A DNA stretch of 64,000 nucleotides from Ianthella basta (GCA_964019415.1 OZ025868.1:10539143-10603142), one strand, 5' to 3'. Positions 1-10,707 are shown, numbered from the stretch's first letter. Notes: a model not told the origin generated them from the sequence alone. Translations and numbers: made by a program.

Positions 1-1775
1 GAGGCTCCAGGGTCGTCCTCCATAGATGCAACTACCTCCTGGTGTGGCTTGAAGATGGCTCTGTTGATTTGCACTCTGCTGCAGTTTGCCTGCTTGCAAT
101 GAGATGCACGGTGGAGTCCTTTGAGTTCATCTGGGAGGCAGCCAGTCCACACTTGTTTTTTTAGAGATGGTGGACAGGGAAGCCAGATGGAGGCCACCGC
201 TGCTCTTTGGCAGATACGGGCGGTGGGTAGCAGCACTTCGGGCAAGTCCTGCCTAGCAATTGAGGAACTGTGTTGCCAGGGCTTCAAGGCTCTTTGCCAC
301 CCAGGAAATGGATAGCTTAGTGATGGACATGTCCCAGATCAGACGTTGGCAGATCCCGTGGCTGTAGAGGTGCAGCTTCTGTCGGCTAGTGAACAAGGTC
401 TCGCCGGCCTTCTTGAGCATGGTTTTCAGCTTCAACAGAAGAGCATCTCTCTGCCCTGCTGTGGTGTCAGAGATGGAAATGGGTGACCCAAGGAACTATA
501 AGATTGATTCAAGGGACTGTTTCTCTTTGGAGAGTCAGTGAGGAGTCATACCCCTTCCCGGTAGAAGCCTGGAAAGACAAGCTGGCACACTTGGGTGTCT
601 TGGCCTTCAGTCCAGCACACTAGAGGCACCATTCAGTCTTGTTCAGTAGTGCCTGGCAGGGTGCAGGGCCATCTTCAATAGTATCATCTGCATACTGGAG
701 ACGATACCTGGTATGCATGGACTTGGTGAGGGTGTATCCCATGCTCTTGTGCTCTGACAGAGTGTCTGCCAGGGTGTTCATGAGTGTGTTGCAGATTGAC
801 ATAGACAGAGGATCACCCTGGAGATGCCAATGCCAAGGTGAAAGGGTGAGGATGTCCACTGCATGGTCTGTACAATGTGCCAGTGTACAGGTTGAAGATG
901 ATGTCAGTGAAATGGGCTGGTGCATGGTAGTGTTCCAGGGCAAACTGAATAAGGTTGTGGTGTACGCTACCATAGGCAATGGCGATGTCAAGCCAACAGT
1001 CGGCAATCGACTTGTGCTTGGCCCGTGCCTCGTCTAACATGGTTAGCAACTTGAAGTGGTGTTCGCTGCAGCCAGGGAGCCATCCACAAAAGCCTTCTGG
1101 ATGGTGGTATTCAGGTACCCATAGCTTACCATGAAATGCTGCCACCTCTGCTTAAGGATGGAGGTGTACACCTTACCCAGGCAGGAGGTGAGTGCAATGG
1201 GTCTGAAGTTGGATGGTAATGAAGGGTCTTGTGCTGTTGGCTTCCCAAGGAGCTGGATGACATCAGCCTTCCATTGACTGGGGACACACTTGGTGGTCCA
1301 GCAGAGGTTGTACAATCTCAGGAGTGCTGGTGTGAGGGATGCACAGTTCCTCAAAACACTGTAGCTAATCTGGTTGGCTGGGCAGGGGCTGGAGGGGGCC
1401 TACAGTTCTTGAGGACATGCTGTATCTCTTCAATAGTGATGTTGTCCATGGGGAGAGGTGTTGTCAGTGACTGAGGAGACTTCATCAGGTCATTTGAAGG
1501 TAGCAGGTCTAGACTCGTGTCTTTGTGAAAAATGCCTCTGCAGCATCAGCATCGAAAGCAAGCTCCACATATGAACTACTGTCCTCATTGAACAATTCAT
1601 TTGCAAATATCCAAAAATTCTTGTGACACTGTCTGCTTTGCTGCTGCATTGTCCTAATCCGCTCCTTTCGCTTCTCCTCTCTCACAAGTTGCAGTGACGT
1701 CTCACAAGCTGGTGGAATCTTGCAGCTAGGCCTCGTATATTTAGGGGCTGCCCTATAATGTTTTCGTTTTGACAT
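1..1775 (-). pseudogene. R2-type LINE copy 1, RT region, broken, runs off the left edge
   Basis: Read leftwards, this holds a linker with an FWIFANELF stretch (1509-1775), an RT fingers segment with LYNLCWTTKCVPSQWKADVI (1043-1354), motif A in WLDIAIAYGSVHHNLI (813-1145), motif C as LQYADDT near 700, and the post-RT thumb (253-435, RQKLHLYSHGICQRLIWD). Each piece is in a different frame, so several frameshifts and stops have killed it. The same protein family recurs at 8480-10597 and 59255-60301, and the better copy there carries a C-terminal zinc knuckle and restriction-like endonuclease. That C-terminal part would lie left of base 1. Family placement among RLE-encoding LINE clades is not resolved. 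Confidence 0.85.
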
Positions 1776-2124
1776 TTTGTTGTATGGCTTCGTGTCCCGC
1801 TTCCGGTGGTATATTGGTATGTATGTTTATAATGGGATGTGGGATATGGGAATCTTATTTAATCTGGGAAAACCTTTAGCCCTACGGCTACTTCCCAAGG
1901 CACCCAGCAAACAGTACAAGGACAAGAAATCAAACAAGGACAGGGAAACAAAACAATCAAAATCCGCACAAATCAAACTAAGGACAAGAAGAGAACACAG
2001 TAGATAAATCATGCATGTACAGTAATCATTGTAGACAGAAATTACATGCAGACAATACAATTAGTAATGTGGGCTATAATTGAATCAGGTACATGTCAGA
2101 ATAGTAGTAGCTATAGCATGCAAG
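1776..2124. other. No gene seen
   Basis: About 350 bases between two retroelement fragments. Short open frames exist on both strands but resemble nothing known and have no splice or start context. I see only AT-rich sequence with an AAAC/AAGGACA-rich stretch near 1915-1990. Confidence 0.5.
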
Positions 2125-2410
2125 TGGAATCACATACAATAGGAAAGCGTAAGGTCTCTGGCAGCTGTGGAAAAAGCATCGTAACTTGACAACTCTCTCA
2201 TGCTTAGCGGCAGAGCATTCCAGATCTTAGCACCCCGAAAAGCAAACAAGTGCCTTCCATACTCTGTCCGAATACGAGGAATGGAAGTTCCTTTGGTAGA
2301 GGAAGCCCTGGTCACATGTTGGTGAGTATGTGATATCGGGTTGAAGAGGGCAGAGAGGTAACTGGGGCTGCGACCTGTAAGACATCTAAAGACTATCTTG
2401 GTTTCACTAA
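2125..2410 (-). pseudogene. CR1/L2-like LINE, C-terminal tail fragment
   Basis: The minus strand reads KIVFRCLTGRSPSYLSALF, then RTEYGRHLFAFRGAKIWNAL, then a degenerate LP..MREL..YDAF end. The pattern (KxFK.L.G..PSYL, then RT..G...F.YRGAKLWN.LP..LR) is the hallmark tail downstream of the RT in CR1/L2/Rex-type elements. The RT itself is absent, so this is a heavily 5'-truncated insertion, the usual product of incomplete target-primed reverse transcription. It is a different family from the R2-type copies on either side. Confidence 0.7.
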
Positions 2411-2550
2411 AGGTACGTCTGGAGGTTAGATTGGGTTTATGTTATGTTTATAATCGCGAAGTGAGATTCTCGGTTGGCAATTATTAGTCATTGTAGTCAT
2501 TGTTCATTCGATTCCAACCATGCAAGATAATTCAAGAAGGATTACTAGCG

Positions 2551-2580
2551 TTTCGGCCACAATTCTTTGGCCTTCATCAG
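2551..2580 (-). ncRNA. Hammerhead-ribozyme-like catalytic core of a Penelope element
   Basis: On the minus strand, CTGATGA (2574-2580) is followed by AGGCC, a 10-base loop, GGCC and GAAAC. This is the conserved order of a hammerhead core: CUGAUGA, helix II, GAAA. It lies about 110 bases downstream of the GIY-YIG fragment at 2690-3208, and Penelope-like elements are known to carry hammerheads in flanking repeats. A two-base-pair stem III (AC...GT) can be drawn, but I cannot draw a convincing stem I, so cleavage activity is doubtful for this copy. Confidence 0.6.
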
Positions 2581-2689
2581 AGTAACACTGAACATAACAA
2601 CAGGACTACACAATAGATAGTACTTCTACACTGGTCAGATTGGTGTCTGTTGATCTCATGTACTGTCATAAATGTGTCAATAGTTGACA

Positions 2690-3208
2690 TCACCTAGGCC
2701 TACTCTGCTCTGCTGCTGCCTTCTTGGTCATTTGGTGAGAAACTAGATGCTTCCAACAACAATCAATGGCAAGCCCCCGGTCTCGGTTCAGCAATTCTGT
2801 CGAGTCCCTGAGGGAGATGTGAATAGCTTCCTTGATCAGCAAGGTGGTGTTGTGGCTAGCACGGTCAAAAATCCTGGTCTCTTCCCAGAGGGGCTGGTGG
2901 TGCTGGGACCAGGCATGCTCGGTGATTGCTGATTTTTCTGTCTCCCCTCTTCTTGTAGCTGCCTGTTGCTCTTTCAGACGCGTCTCCAATGCCCTCTTTG
3001 TTTCCCCTATGTACTGCTGTCCGCAACTACAGGAGATCTCATAAACTACCCCAGATGTCTTTAGTGGAGGGTCTCTATCCTTAGTTCTGCTTAATTCCTG
3101 TCTGAGGATGAATGATGTCCTGAAAACAGTTCTGATATTATACTTTCTGCAAACCCTCCTGAGACCCTCACCTAGGCCTGATACATAGGGGATGTAGACC
3201 ACTGTCAC
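2690..3208 (-). pseudogene. Penelope-like element, C-terminal GIY-YIG endonuclease fragment
   Basis: A 172-codon open stretch. It begins with the linker that follows the RT in these elements (YIPYVSGLGEGLRRVCRKY, then FRTSFILRQELSRTKD) and continues into a GIY-YIG nuclease: VVYEISCSCGQQYIGETKRA, the ALETRLKEQ helix, a SAITEHAWSQHH segment, then an IKEAIHI segment and a LNRDRGLAID end. The conserved VYxIxCxCGxxYIGETxRxLxxR signature marks the C-terminal endonuclease of Penelope-like retroelements. The RT is missing: sequence to the right (above 3208) belongs to another LINE, so this is a truncated copy. A hammerhead-like core lies just downstream. Confidence 0.85.
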
Positions 3209-4635
3209 ATTCCTTACACACTCTCTCCTCTCTGGTCACCCCCCTCCATCTTCCCATCTCCATTTGGAAACCTGCCGTGCCTTTACTCAGTTTAATCATC
3301 ATCCTCCTGTCCGCCCTTCTTACCACTCTTGCACACTCTGACCACTCTCCCAACCTTACAATCCTCTTTAGCATCTCCAACTTGGGCTTCGTCTCCATCT
3401 CCTGATCCCATTCCTTCTGTACTTTTCTCCAAGTAATGGCCTCCAGTATCTCCCTCACTTTCACATCTGACAAGTCCTTAAGTACTCCCCATTAACATCC
3501 TCCCACCCAAACTGCCCCCAACACAGGCACATCTTACCAATTCAAGTACCTCTGCCAAACCTCACTGCTTCCACAGCTATCCTCCTCAACAATTGACTAT
3601 CATATGTTCTGCTGGTCACCTTACTCCAGAACATCACACACCACATCCTCGCCAGCCACTTGACCGGTAGGTCCCCCATCTTTGGCAAAAGGGAGACTTT
3701 TGGGTGAAGAGTTCCAACACTAAAGAACAACCTCAGGGCCCTCATCTGAACCTGCTCGATTTTCTCCAGATCCCAATTACACCCCGAAATCTCTGCACTA
3801 TACGGCATGGTCGACTCCACCAATGACGACATAAGCTTCCTAAACACCCCCACCCCTACGCCACCTAACTCTGACCTACACCGATGAAACCAAGCACCCA
3901 AGGCCTTCTTGCTTGCCACAGCTCTCTCCTCCAAGGCCTTCTTGCCTACCACAGCTCTCTCCTCCACCCTGTTCTTTAACTCCAAATGTTCATCAACCAC
4001 ACATCCCAAATACTTATACTGCTTCACCTTGGGAATCTCCTCATTGTCAGTAACATACTGTACATCTGTCCTAGCCACATCTTCTGCCTCATATGCATGA
4101 TTCCTGACTTGCTCACATTTATCTTCACTACCCATTCTTCGCACCTCTCTACTAACACCTCCAAACTCTTCTTGATCCCTGACTCATCCAGAGCGAGTAA
4201 AGCTGTGTCGTCAGCAAAAAGCAAGCCTGGTATGATCTCTCCAGCACACACTCAATCCTACAACTGGCACTCTTCAGCTGATCTACCAAGCTGTTTATGT
4301 ATAAAGAAAACAACACCAGGGAGAGGACACAACCTTGTCGGAGGCCCACATTGATATTCAAAACTTTGCTTTGCCTGTCACCAGTTTTAACCTGACATGA
4401 TGTCCCAGCATAAAGCCACTAGAGGAAAGACAGGAATTTGCCGCTCACTCCCATAGTCTCTAGGCTCTTCCATACTGTCCCTTATCTATTCTGCCGTAAG
4501 CTTTGGAGAAGTCAATAAAAGCCACCATCAATCTTGACTTCTTCAACATCTCCATTTGATCCAATAGCACTAATGATAATACCTGGTCTCTACATCCTCT
4601 CATCTTTCGCAACCCACCTTACTATACCCACCTAT
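3209..4635 (-). pseudogene. LINE reverse transcriptase, 3' half, frameshifted
   Basis: Read leftwards: motif A as FIDFSKAYGRI near 4490-4530, motif B as GLRQGCVLSLVLFSLYIN (4152-4361), motif C as LLFADDTALLALDE (4024-4251), then KQYKYLGCVVDEHLELKNRV and a thumb/connection segment to 3542. A final frame (3168-3473) ends in WRGVTREERVCKEC, the Cys-rich tail seen in several LINE clades. At least three frame changes separate these pieces. Motif order and the YKYLG tail fit an APE-type LINE, but the endonuclease part is not present. The element is 5'-truncated near 4635. Confidence 0.8.
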
Positions 4636-4639
4636 ATTG

Positions 4640-5206
4640 TATGCTATTTATTCGGCCGGAAGTGAATTATGTGCGAGACCAAGGGACTTTCAAAACCGGC
4701 TTCTAAACGTTGTCTTAGCGAACTTTGGATGTCCTCTTCTAGCGCTAATTGTGGAACAGACTCCTACAGTACTTTGGGTCAACGGGCAAAGAGACAGCTT
4801 CGAGACAGCGCCCAACAGGTCATCAACTTCACAACGCGCCTTCTTCGATAATGGCCATGCCCGCCTCACAGGACTTTACTCCGCTGCCTGGAACACATGA
4901 CAGGAGTAACGTAGAAACTGGTGAGCTCCATTATGTACACGCTAACATTTTTCAAACATCTGTAGCGTTGAAAAGCTTAGCGTGTGCAGTTGCCCTTCTA
5001 AATGCCCTTCAGGACCTGGCCCACATGTACTGCACTGTAGCAAACTACGTACGTAGCTTTGCCATCACAGAACACTAGCTACTCTCGCGACTGTGGGTTT
5101 CTTGGTACATTATGCTTCTGTAAATGCTAATTGTAAATGCATGTGCTGTAAGTAGTCATGTGTCTGTACTGGAGATTTCTTTGTGCTCATGTGTGTCGTG
5201 TGGTGT

Positions 5207-5243
<37 letters not shown>

Positions 5244-5399
5244 ATGTGTGTGTTGTGTGTGTGTGTTTGCTGAGGTCACTGATGTGTATGACGCAATGTC
5301 ATGTTTAGCTACTGTGAGTGACAGTGCAGTGACCGAAGTGAGCAAGTTTTTTGCGTTGGGGCAGCAGCCCCACGAGCTTTTTTAACTTGAAATACTTGT
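4640..5399 (+). mobile_element. HX-related non-autonomous element, family F, copy 1
   Basis: The 3' end carries the same architecture as the HX family: a hairpin GGGGCAGCAGCCCC (5358-5371), then CGAGCTTTTTTAACTTG, then AAATACTTG|T ending at 5399. The body is matched over about 550 bases by an inverted copy at 28,030-28,585. It has no coding capacity: the open frames come from a (GT)n tract at about 5200-5265. The 5' boundary near 4640 is a guess, since the other copy is truncated there. Probably mobilised by the same enzyme as HX because only the terminus is shared. Confidence 0.65.
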
Positions 5400-5422
5400 T
5401 TAGGGTCATCATTCCTCCTCCT

Positions 5423-5653
5423 TCATGCTCTCAACTGTTTCTTGATGGCCGTCTTCTCCTCTCGAGCTGCCTTGAGAGCTCCCTGGTGAGTTTGTCTCTT
5501 GTGCCCACTCTTACCATTGGTGTGCAGAGTGTGGGCAGGGTAATTTGATATCAGGAATTGCTGAATACCCCTGAACGATAGTGAGCTCATGTCTTCAATG
5601 TTATCAGCCTGCAGTACTGCTGGGAGAACATGCTCACTCAGGTAGTCATCCAT
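5423..5653 (-). other. Unrecognised small open frame (76 codons)
   Basis: The predicted peptide starts MDDYLSEHVLPAVLQADNIE and ends in a Lys/Arg/Ala-rich helix. I recognise no family. It lies directly beyond the end of element F and has no clear upstream motif. It could be a fragment of a transposon ORF or chance. The neighbouring region 5660-6160 shows no other coding signal. Confidence 0.25.
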
Positions 5654-6162
5654 TTAAGTCCATTCGCTAGGTGACTGAGGAGCAGAGAAAGGCGGCAGTA
5701 GGTCATAGTGGGTTGAAGCTGAGCTTGTTGGAGGTGCCTGTTGCCCATAGTGCAGCTAGCATGGTGATGGAAGAGTGGGCATATTGTGAAGCTGGTGATA
5801 GGTGTGTGTGGTGGGACTGAGGGGGTTTAAATTTGTTAACAGGTGGTGAATGTGTCACATGCATGTGTAGGTGATGATTGTAATAGGTTGGTAGGGTGTG
5901 TGAACATGGGATGGGTGTGTGCCACTTGCAAGGTTGTTTTGTACAAAACTCATTTGACATCGTGAATGCTCATGAGGAGGTTTAGTCACAGAACTCAGTG
6001 GTAGCTGGGATTCAAAACGTAATGGTACAGAGCTCAGTGGTGCGTTAGAAGGATGAGGTATAAAGCTAGATTGTACATCAGAACAGTGGGGTGCAAACCT
6101 AGGTAGTGCCTATGGATTGTGGGGTACAAAACTAGGGTGAGATATGGAACTATATAATGAAG

Positions 6163-6265
6163 ATGGAGATACAGAACTAGATGATGGAGATGGAGATACA
6201 GAACTAGATGATGGAGATGGGGATACAGAACTAGATGATGGAGATGGAGATACAGAACTAGATGA
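6163..6265. repeat. Minisatellite, about 27-30-bp unit, roughly 3.5 copies
   Basis: The unit GATGGAGATACAGAACTAGA with a variable extra GATGGA is repeated in tandem. In one plus-strand frame it would encode an acidic DGDGDTELD repeat, but that frame is closed by stops on both sides, so I regard it as non-coding. Sequence from 5660 to 6530 otherwise shows only GT/GA-biased low-complexity DNA. Confidence 0.75.
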
Positions 6266-6659
6266 CGAATAGATGACTGACACAGGTTTGGATTGTAGTG
6301 GAGGTGTGGATGGTACAAACTATCGGACAAACATGTGATGTGTGACTTGGATGTGTAGGTGGGTGAGGTAGGATGATGGAGGCTGGGTGGTGTGATGCGT
6401 GACTGCTGGGGCACCTCTATGGATGGACTTGCAGGTGGCACTCTTCAAATACTCAGTTGGATCTCCAATGAGGCAAGCCTTGCAGCTTGTAATCTAGGTT
6501 ATTCAACATTTTTTTAACCTAGGGACTAGTCTGGCCAAAGTTGGTCTCTCTCTATATTTTTTTTCGCCTGCACCATGCACACCATAATTAACAACACTTG
6601 AATACACAAAAGCAGACATGGATAGTCAAACAGGGGCGGCTGGCGAAGGCTAAGGGTGT

Positions 6660-7200
6660 TGTAGGCCCTGCTCATGTATCCTACAAAGACATGGCACAGT
6701 TGAAAGGCCTGGCCTTAGCACAAAAATGGTTACAATGGGTGAAGGGAGGTGAAGGTCATGCGTAATCAGTTCTATACAGTAGAAGTTAGGATGAGTCAGT
6801 CAGTCAGCTAGTCTGTCGAAGCTGTGGGTGTTCAGGAAACCTGTTGACCCTACTTCAAGGGTCAGTAGGCAGCTGTCATGTGTTGTGGCAGCACATCTGG
6901 CCAGAAGGACGGCATACTTCCAGTTATTCCTCAAAGCGGCATCTTCTATCCCCAACTCAAAAGGTATGGTCAGCATAATGAGGGTGATTGAATGATCAGT
7001 TTGAACCACCATGTCAGGCCTGCTATCGGACCTCTTTTTTCCTGCACAATGGACACCATAGTCAAGCTTAAATGGAGTACAAAAATCACATGCAAGTAAA
7101 ACATGAGTGACCATGTGAGGGCTGGGTAGTCTAGCCCCTGCCAGTATGTTCTACAAAAACATAGCACAGTTAAAGCCTAGCCCTAGCACACAGATGAGTA
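6660..7200 (-). pseudogene. R2-type LINE 3'-end fragment with restriction-like endonuclease
   Basis: The frame 6800-7114 reads SRPDMVV, then LIMLTIPFELGIEDAALRN, KYAVLLARCAATTHDSC, then LEVGSTGFLNTHSF. This aligns residue by residue with the endonuclease at 8480-9379 (RPDIVLW, LTVPFESGLEEASSRK, VQVGSRGFLHRESL). It is only the last ~100 codons plus 3' UTR. The acidic residue expected just before LTIPFE is replaced, and nothing upstream survives. The 3'-UTR-like words (CACAGTTAAA, ACACCATA) recur near 6570-6700 and 8230-8370, so remnants of more than one 3' end are stacked here. Confidence 0.75.
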
Positions 7201-7207
7201 AACACAG

Positions 7208-7312
7208 TGAACAGACACAGTTAACATAGAGAAAAGTAACATGCAGTGCCAATTAACAGAAAAACACAGTTAACCCAGAGAAAAGCAACATGCAGTGTCA
7301 GTTTACAGGAAA
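7208..7312. repeat. Tandem duplication of a ~50-bp unit
   Basis: AGTTAAC, AGAGAAAAG and AACATGCAGTG occur in the same order twice, about 50 bases apart, with several mismatches. It sits in the presumed 3' UTR of the R2-type fragment. Confidence 0.65.
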
Positions 7313-7324
7313 ACAAGAAATAGG

Positions 7325-7922
7325 TACTGTATAGTTCCTAATATAGGCGCCCTTACAAATAATTCCATTGCTGAAAGGCGCTTCTTATTAGAACGGCCAA
7401 AAAATGCAATGACCAAGGGGCGCTTCAATTAGAAGGGCGCCTAACATGTGAATTAGAGCGGAATATCAATTTTAAGCGCCTGCATACAGAACAGCGCGCT
7501 GCTTTTGTTTCGCGGTGTACTGGCATCAACTGGACTTGGCACTTGTGGGTTCCTCGCTATCAGCAAATACAGGTGCCACCTGGATGTCTTCTTTGTCAGC
7601 CTGCGCCACTCAGTTCCAGTGGGCGCTTCCTCGGCCTTTCCACTGTTCGCTTGATCCGCTTAACCATCATCTTCCCACATTCTGTGGACATGAATGAAGC
7701 AGCGACGCGATTAAAGTAGCCCATCGGGGCCACCATTTTGCTGTGTTACATTCAGCACATGCGGAATAGTGCAAAATAATATATTCCGCTCCAATAATTT
7801 AGGTGCTGCCTGATATTATTTCCAATGACCAAGGACGCTTATAATTGGAACGGGGAAAAATAGGGTACGCCCTAGGAGGCACTTTAATTGGAGCGGTGCC
7901 TATATTAGAAATAATACGGTAT
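7325..7922. mobile_element. Foldback/MITE with ~140-bp imperfect terminal inverted repeats
   Basis: The left arm (CTAATATAGGCGCCC, then AAGGCGCTT, TTAGAACGG, TGACCAAGGGGCGCTT, AGAGCGGAATAT) is matched in inverse order by the right arm (ATATTCCGCTCC, AATGACCAAGGACGCTT, GGAACGGGG, GGAGCGGTGCCTATATTAG). Each arm contains smaller GGCGCTT..AATT..ACGG subrepeats. The loop (7470-7780) is non-coding. No target duplication could be read at the ends. It separates two R2-type endonuclease fragments. Confidence 0.7.
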
Positions 7923-7929
7923 GTCCTGT

Positions 7930-8228
7930 AGCCTAACCAGTTTCTCTTGCACCAGATGTCATGGGACTCTGTAATGACCATCCGATAATCTCGGCTTCCA
8001 ACTCCCTTCTTTCCCTCTGCTTGGTGTGGCGCAAGTGACTGCACAGCTTCTCAAAGCTTGCAACATTGAGGAACCCTCTTGACCCTACCCCGATTGTTGT
8101 GAGGTGGGCATGGCGAGTGGTACTGCATCTGGCCAGGAGATCAGCTTACTTGGCTCTCTTCCTTTCTGCTGCAGCATCCATGCCTGGCTCAAAAGGGATG
8201 GTCTCTCTCTCTCTCTTTTATTTAACGT
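7930..8228 (-). pseudogene. R2-type LINE endonuclease fragment, second
   Basis: The minus-strand translation between about 8220 and 8060 gives TIPFEPGMDAAAERKRAK, a stop, ADLLARC and IGVGSRGFLN, colinear with the endonuclease C-terminus at 8480-9379. Stops interrupt it. The part at 7930-8040 has no recognisable coding content. It ends against the 3'-UTR-like sequence of the longer copy at 8480. Confidence 0.65.
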
Positions 8229-8479
8229 GTCACCATAATTGAACAAACTCCTGAGTATTAAAAATAAAGAAGCTCATGCAATAATGGGGACAGGTGAGTG
8301 GAGGTTATATCTCAACACTGTCGAATGTTCTGAAGAAAAACATGCACAGTTAAAAGTTGGGGCTCCTAATAAGAAATAGGCATGCAGTGTGTGAAAAAGA
8401 TAAAAATTAGAACATGTGGTTATAGTCAAACTGAATTGTACATAGACAGGGACTGTCACTGCAGCCAGTTGCGTTGACA

Positions 8480-9886
8480 CTAGATGCGGAATGAGCCCTC
8501 AACTGCCCTCTGGATCACATCCTTCTCCAGTGCCACCTTGTCCTTAAGGGAAGCCTTAACCAGTTGATACAGTTTGGTTAGGCTCTCCCTGTGCAGGAAC
8601 CCCCTTGAACCCACCTGCACAGTGGTGAGGGTGGTTGCAAACCCATTGTCCCTGCAACAGGCGACCAGGTCCTCGTACTTTGCCTGCTTGCGAGACGAGG
8701 CTTCCTCCAGGCCGGACTCGAATGGCACTGTCAGCTTCACAAGGTAGACAGTGGAGCTGTTCCAGAGCACGATGTCTGGCCTCTCATCAGTTAGGGCAAT
8801 GTTTGGGGGGAAGGTGTAGACTGTTCCAGATAGGTCCGCCAGGATCTTCATCCCTTGAGACAGATGATTAGTGAGGAATGAATGGATCCTGGAGAGGACA
8901 CTATCGTGCCTCTCATTGTACCTCCTCTTCTCCAGTGCCACAGGACAGTGATTCAGGATGTGGAGGAGGGTCTGGACCTGACCACAGAGGGGACATGAAG
9001 GGGACTTGAGCTTCTTCCACAAACACAGGTTCTTGTTGTGTGGCAGTGTGTCAGTGCTGGAGTTGAGGGCAAACTTGAAAGTCTTTTCGGGCAGAGACAA
9101 TACCACAGATGCCCAGGTGTCCGCATCTTTGCCCTTGAAGTTATGTACAGTCTGCCCCTGCACAACAAGTCTTGTAATGTGGTTAAGGAGGGTGGTGGTG
9201 TCTTCAGCCTGCACTCTGGCCTTGACGGCCTTGGTGATGGTCTTCTTACTGGCTCCAGGGTCTCCCTTTATCACTTCCACTACCTCCTTGTATGGCTGGA
9301 AGAGTGCTCTTTTCTCCCATTCCTCCTGTTGTGTTGCATGAGATGCAATGGCCCTGACCGTAGGGTCCCGTGAGTACATGAAGCTGGCAGCCTAGGCAGC
9401 ATGCAGCTTCTTGTACAAAGTGGTCAGCTCTGGCAGGTCCAGACTGCCATTGATCTTTGGCAGGAACAGCTTGTTGGGGTCAGCTGTTCTGGCCAGGCCA
9501 CTCCACTTCTTCAAGTAGCGGGTGGCCAATGGCTGCAGTGTGGACTTGAGCCAGTGGGTGGAGAAGTCTGAGACGGAAAGGTCCCATGAAAGCCGAGGGC
9601 AGAGCCCCACTCTGTACAACAGCAGTTTCTGCTGCCTGCTGACAAGGGTGTTGTCAATCTTTCCAGCAGGGACTGAAGCTTTTGGAGGAGGGCCTCCTTG
9701 GCCTGAGTGCTGCTGGAGTGGATGGTAATGGGGGCACCAAGAAAACAAAACGTTGATGAGCCAATAAAGGGAATGGAGTGATTGGAGAGAGTAAGCTGAG
9801 GGTCGTATGATCCACCACTGGATGCTCGGACTGCCAATGACACACACTTGGGAACGTTGGCCTTCATGCCAGACCAGTCTAGCCAA
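8480..9886 (-). pseudogene. R2-type LINE: thumb, CCHC knuckle and restriction-like endonuclease
   Basis: Two stretches in the same frame (9886-9392 and 9379-8480) are separated by one TAG codon at 9392-9394; otherwise the frame is open for about 465 codons. In the 299-codon C-terminal part, C129/C132/H140/C145 form a CX2CX7HX4C knuckle, followed by RYNERHD (154-159) and the nuclease core RPDIVLW (P201-D202) with VKLTVPFE (214-221). R2-type nucleases use PD...(D/E). The second acid expected just before LTVPFE is K215 here, so this copy may be inactive even apart from the stop. Sister fragments lie at 6800 and 8060. Confidence 0.85.
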
Positions 9887-10344
9887 GCATTGGTAACAGA
9901 AAGCAGTGTCCGACAGGAAGATGGTCCATCGGCAATGAGGGAGGTGTCATCGGCGTATTGGAGCAAGTTGGTCTTTCCTGGAGAGGAGGCAAGGGAATAA
10001 CCCAGGTCTGGGTGGTTCTTGGTGATGGTATCCACCAGGGTGTTCATAACAGTGTTGAAGATGACCACAGAGAGTGGGTCACCCTGGTAGACACCTTTCA
10101 GGAGTGGGATGGGGGAGGTTGTCCATTGGCTGGTGGAGAAGATACCCAGGAGGCTGGTGTAGAGGTTAGAGACCAGGTTGATCATCATTGGAGGGGCATG
10201 GTAGTGGGCCAGTGAGAAGCTAACAAGGTTGTGGTGTACACTACCAAAAGCATTGGCCAGGTCCAACCAGGCCACGCACAAGGACTTGTGCTTCCTGTGA
10301 GCCTCATTTATGATGGAGAGTAGCTTCAGATGGTGGGACTCCAT
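9511..10344 (-). pseudogene. R2-type LINE: reverse transcriptase palm
   Basis: A 277-codon frame with motif A WLDLANAFGSVHHNLV, motif B GVYQGDPLSVVIFNTVMN and motif C LQYADDTSLIADG, then a FLGAPI connection. All three catalytic Asp are present (the D of LDLA, both of YADD). After about 9650 the real protein continues in the frame of the 8480-9886 entry, so the last ~40 codons here are a frameshift tail. The SVHHNL signature next to motif A also occurs in copies at 813 and 59,255 and defines this lineage in the window. Confidence 0.85.
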
Positions 10345-10597
10345 TGATGAATGCCTTCTGCACAGAAGTGTCCATGTAGTGGTTGTCCAGCATGTAGGCC
10401 ATCCAATGCTGTTTAAGTAGGCTGCTGAACGCCTTTCTAATGCAGGAGGTCAGTGTAATTGGACAGAAGTGTGCTGGTTGGCTCGGGTCTTGGTCTGCTT
10501 TAGACTTCCTTAGCAGCTGAATGGCACCTACCTTCCATGCGTGTGGGGCAACCTGAGTGGACCAACAGGTGTTGTACAGGTGCAGAAGGGCAGGCAT
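10304..10597 (-). pseudogene. R2-type LINE: RT fingers segment
   Basis: Reads LLHLYNTCWSTQVAPHAWKV, then AIQLLRKSKADQDPS, PITLTSCIRKAFSSLLK, then MDTSVQKAFINGVPP, the RT 0-2 region of this family. It overlaps the palm frame by 40 bases in another frame, so a single frameshift near 10,310-10,340 separates them. The sequence directly upstream is a GT microsatellite, which marks the 5' break of the copy. Confidence 0.8.
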
Positions 10598-10618
10598 CAG
10601 AGAAGGGCACTTCTTCTT

Positions 10619-10663
10619 TGTGAGTGTGTGTGTGTGTGTGTGCGTGTGCGTGTGCGTGTGCGT

Positions 10664-10700
<37 letters not shown>
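10619..10700. repeat. (GT)n / (GTGTGC)n microsatellite
   Basis: About 80 bases of GT with regularly spaced GC substitutions in the middle. It lies exactly between the truncated LINE and a truncated HX end, so it marks a junction where both elements lost their 5' parts. Confidence 0.95.
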
Positions 10701-10707
10701 GTAGAGG

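Larger units (their letters stand above)
8230..10610 (-). mobile_element. R2-type (RLE-encoding) LINE, longest copy of lineage 1
   Basis: Runs from the RT fingers at 10,597 to a 3' UTR near 8230. The coding order is RT, connection, CCHC knuckle, restriction-like endonuclease, which is the defining order of R2-like LINEs rather than the APE-first order. The 5' part stops at the GT microsatellite at 10,619, so the N-terminal zinc fingers are lost. Two frameshifts and one in-frame TAG disrupt the frame, described in the component entries. Confidence 0.85.

Noticed and set aside
6034..6441. 135-codon frame with HLVLYPHLH repeats
   Set aside because: Antisense of the minisatellite and low-complexity flank; no start context or family.
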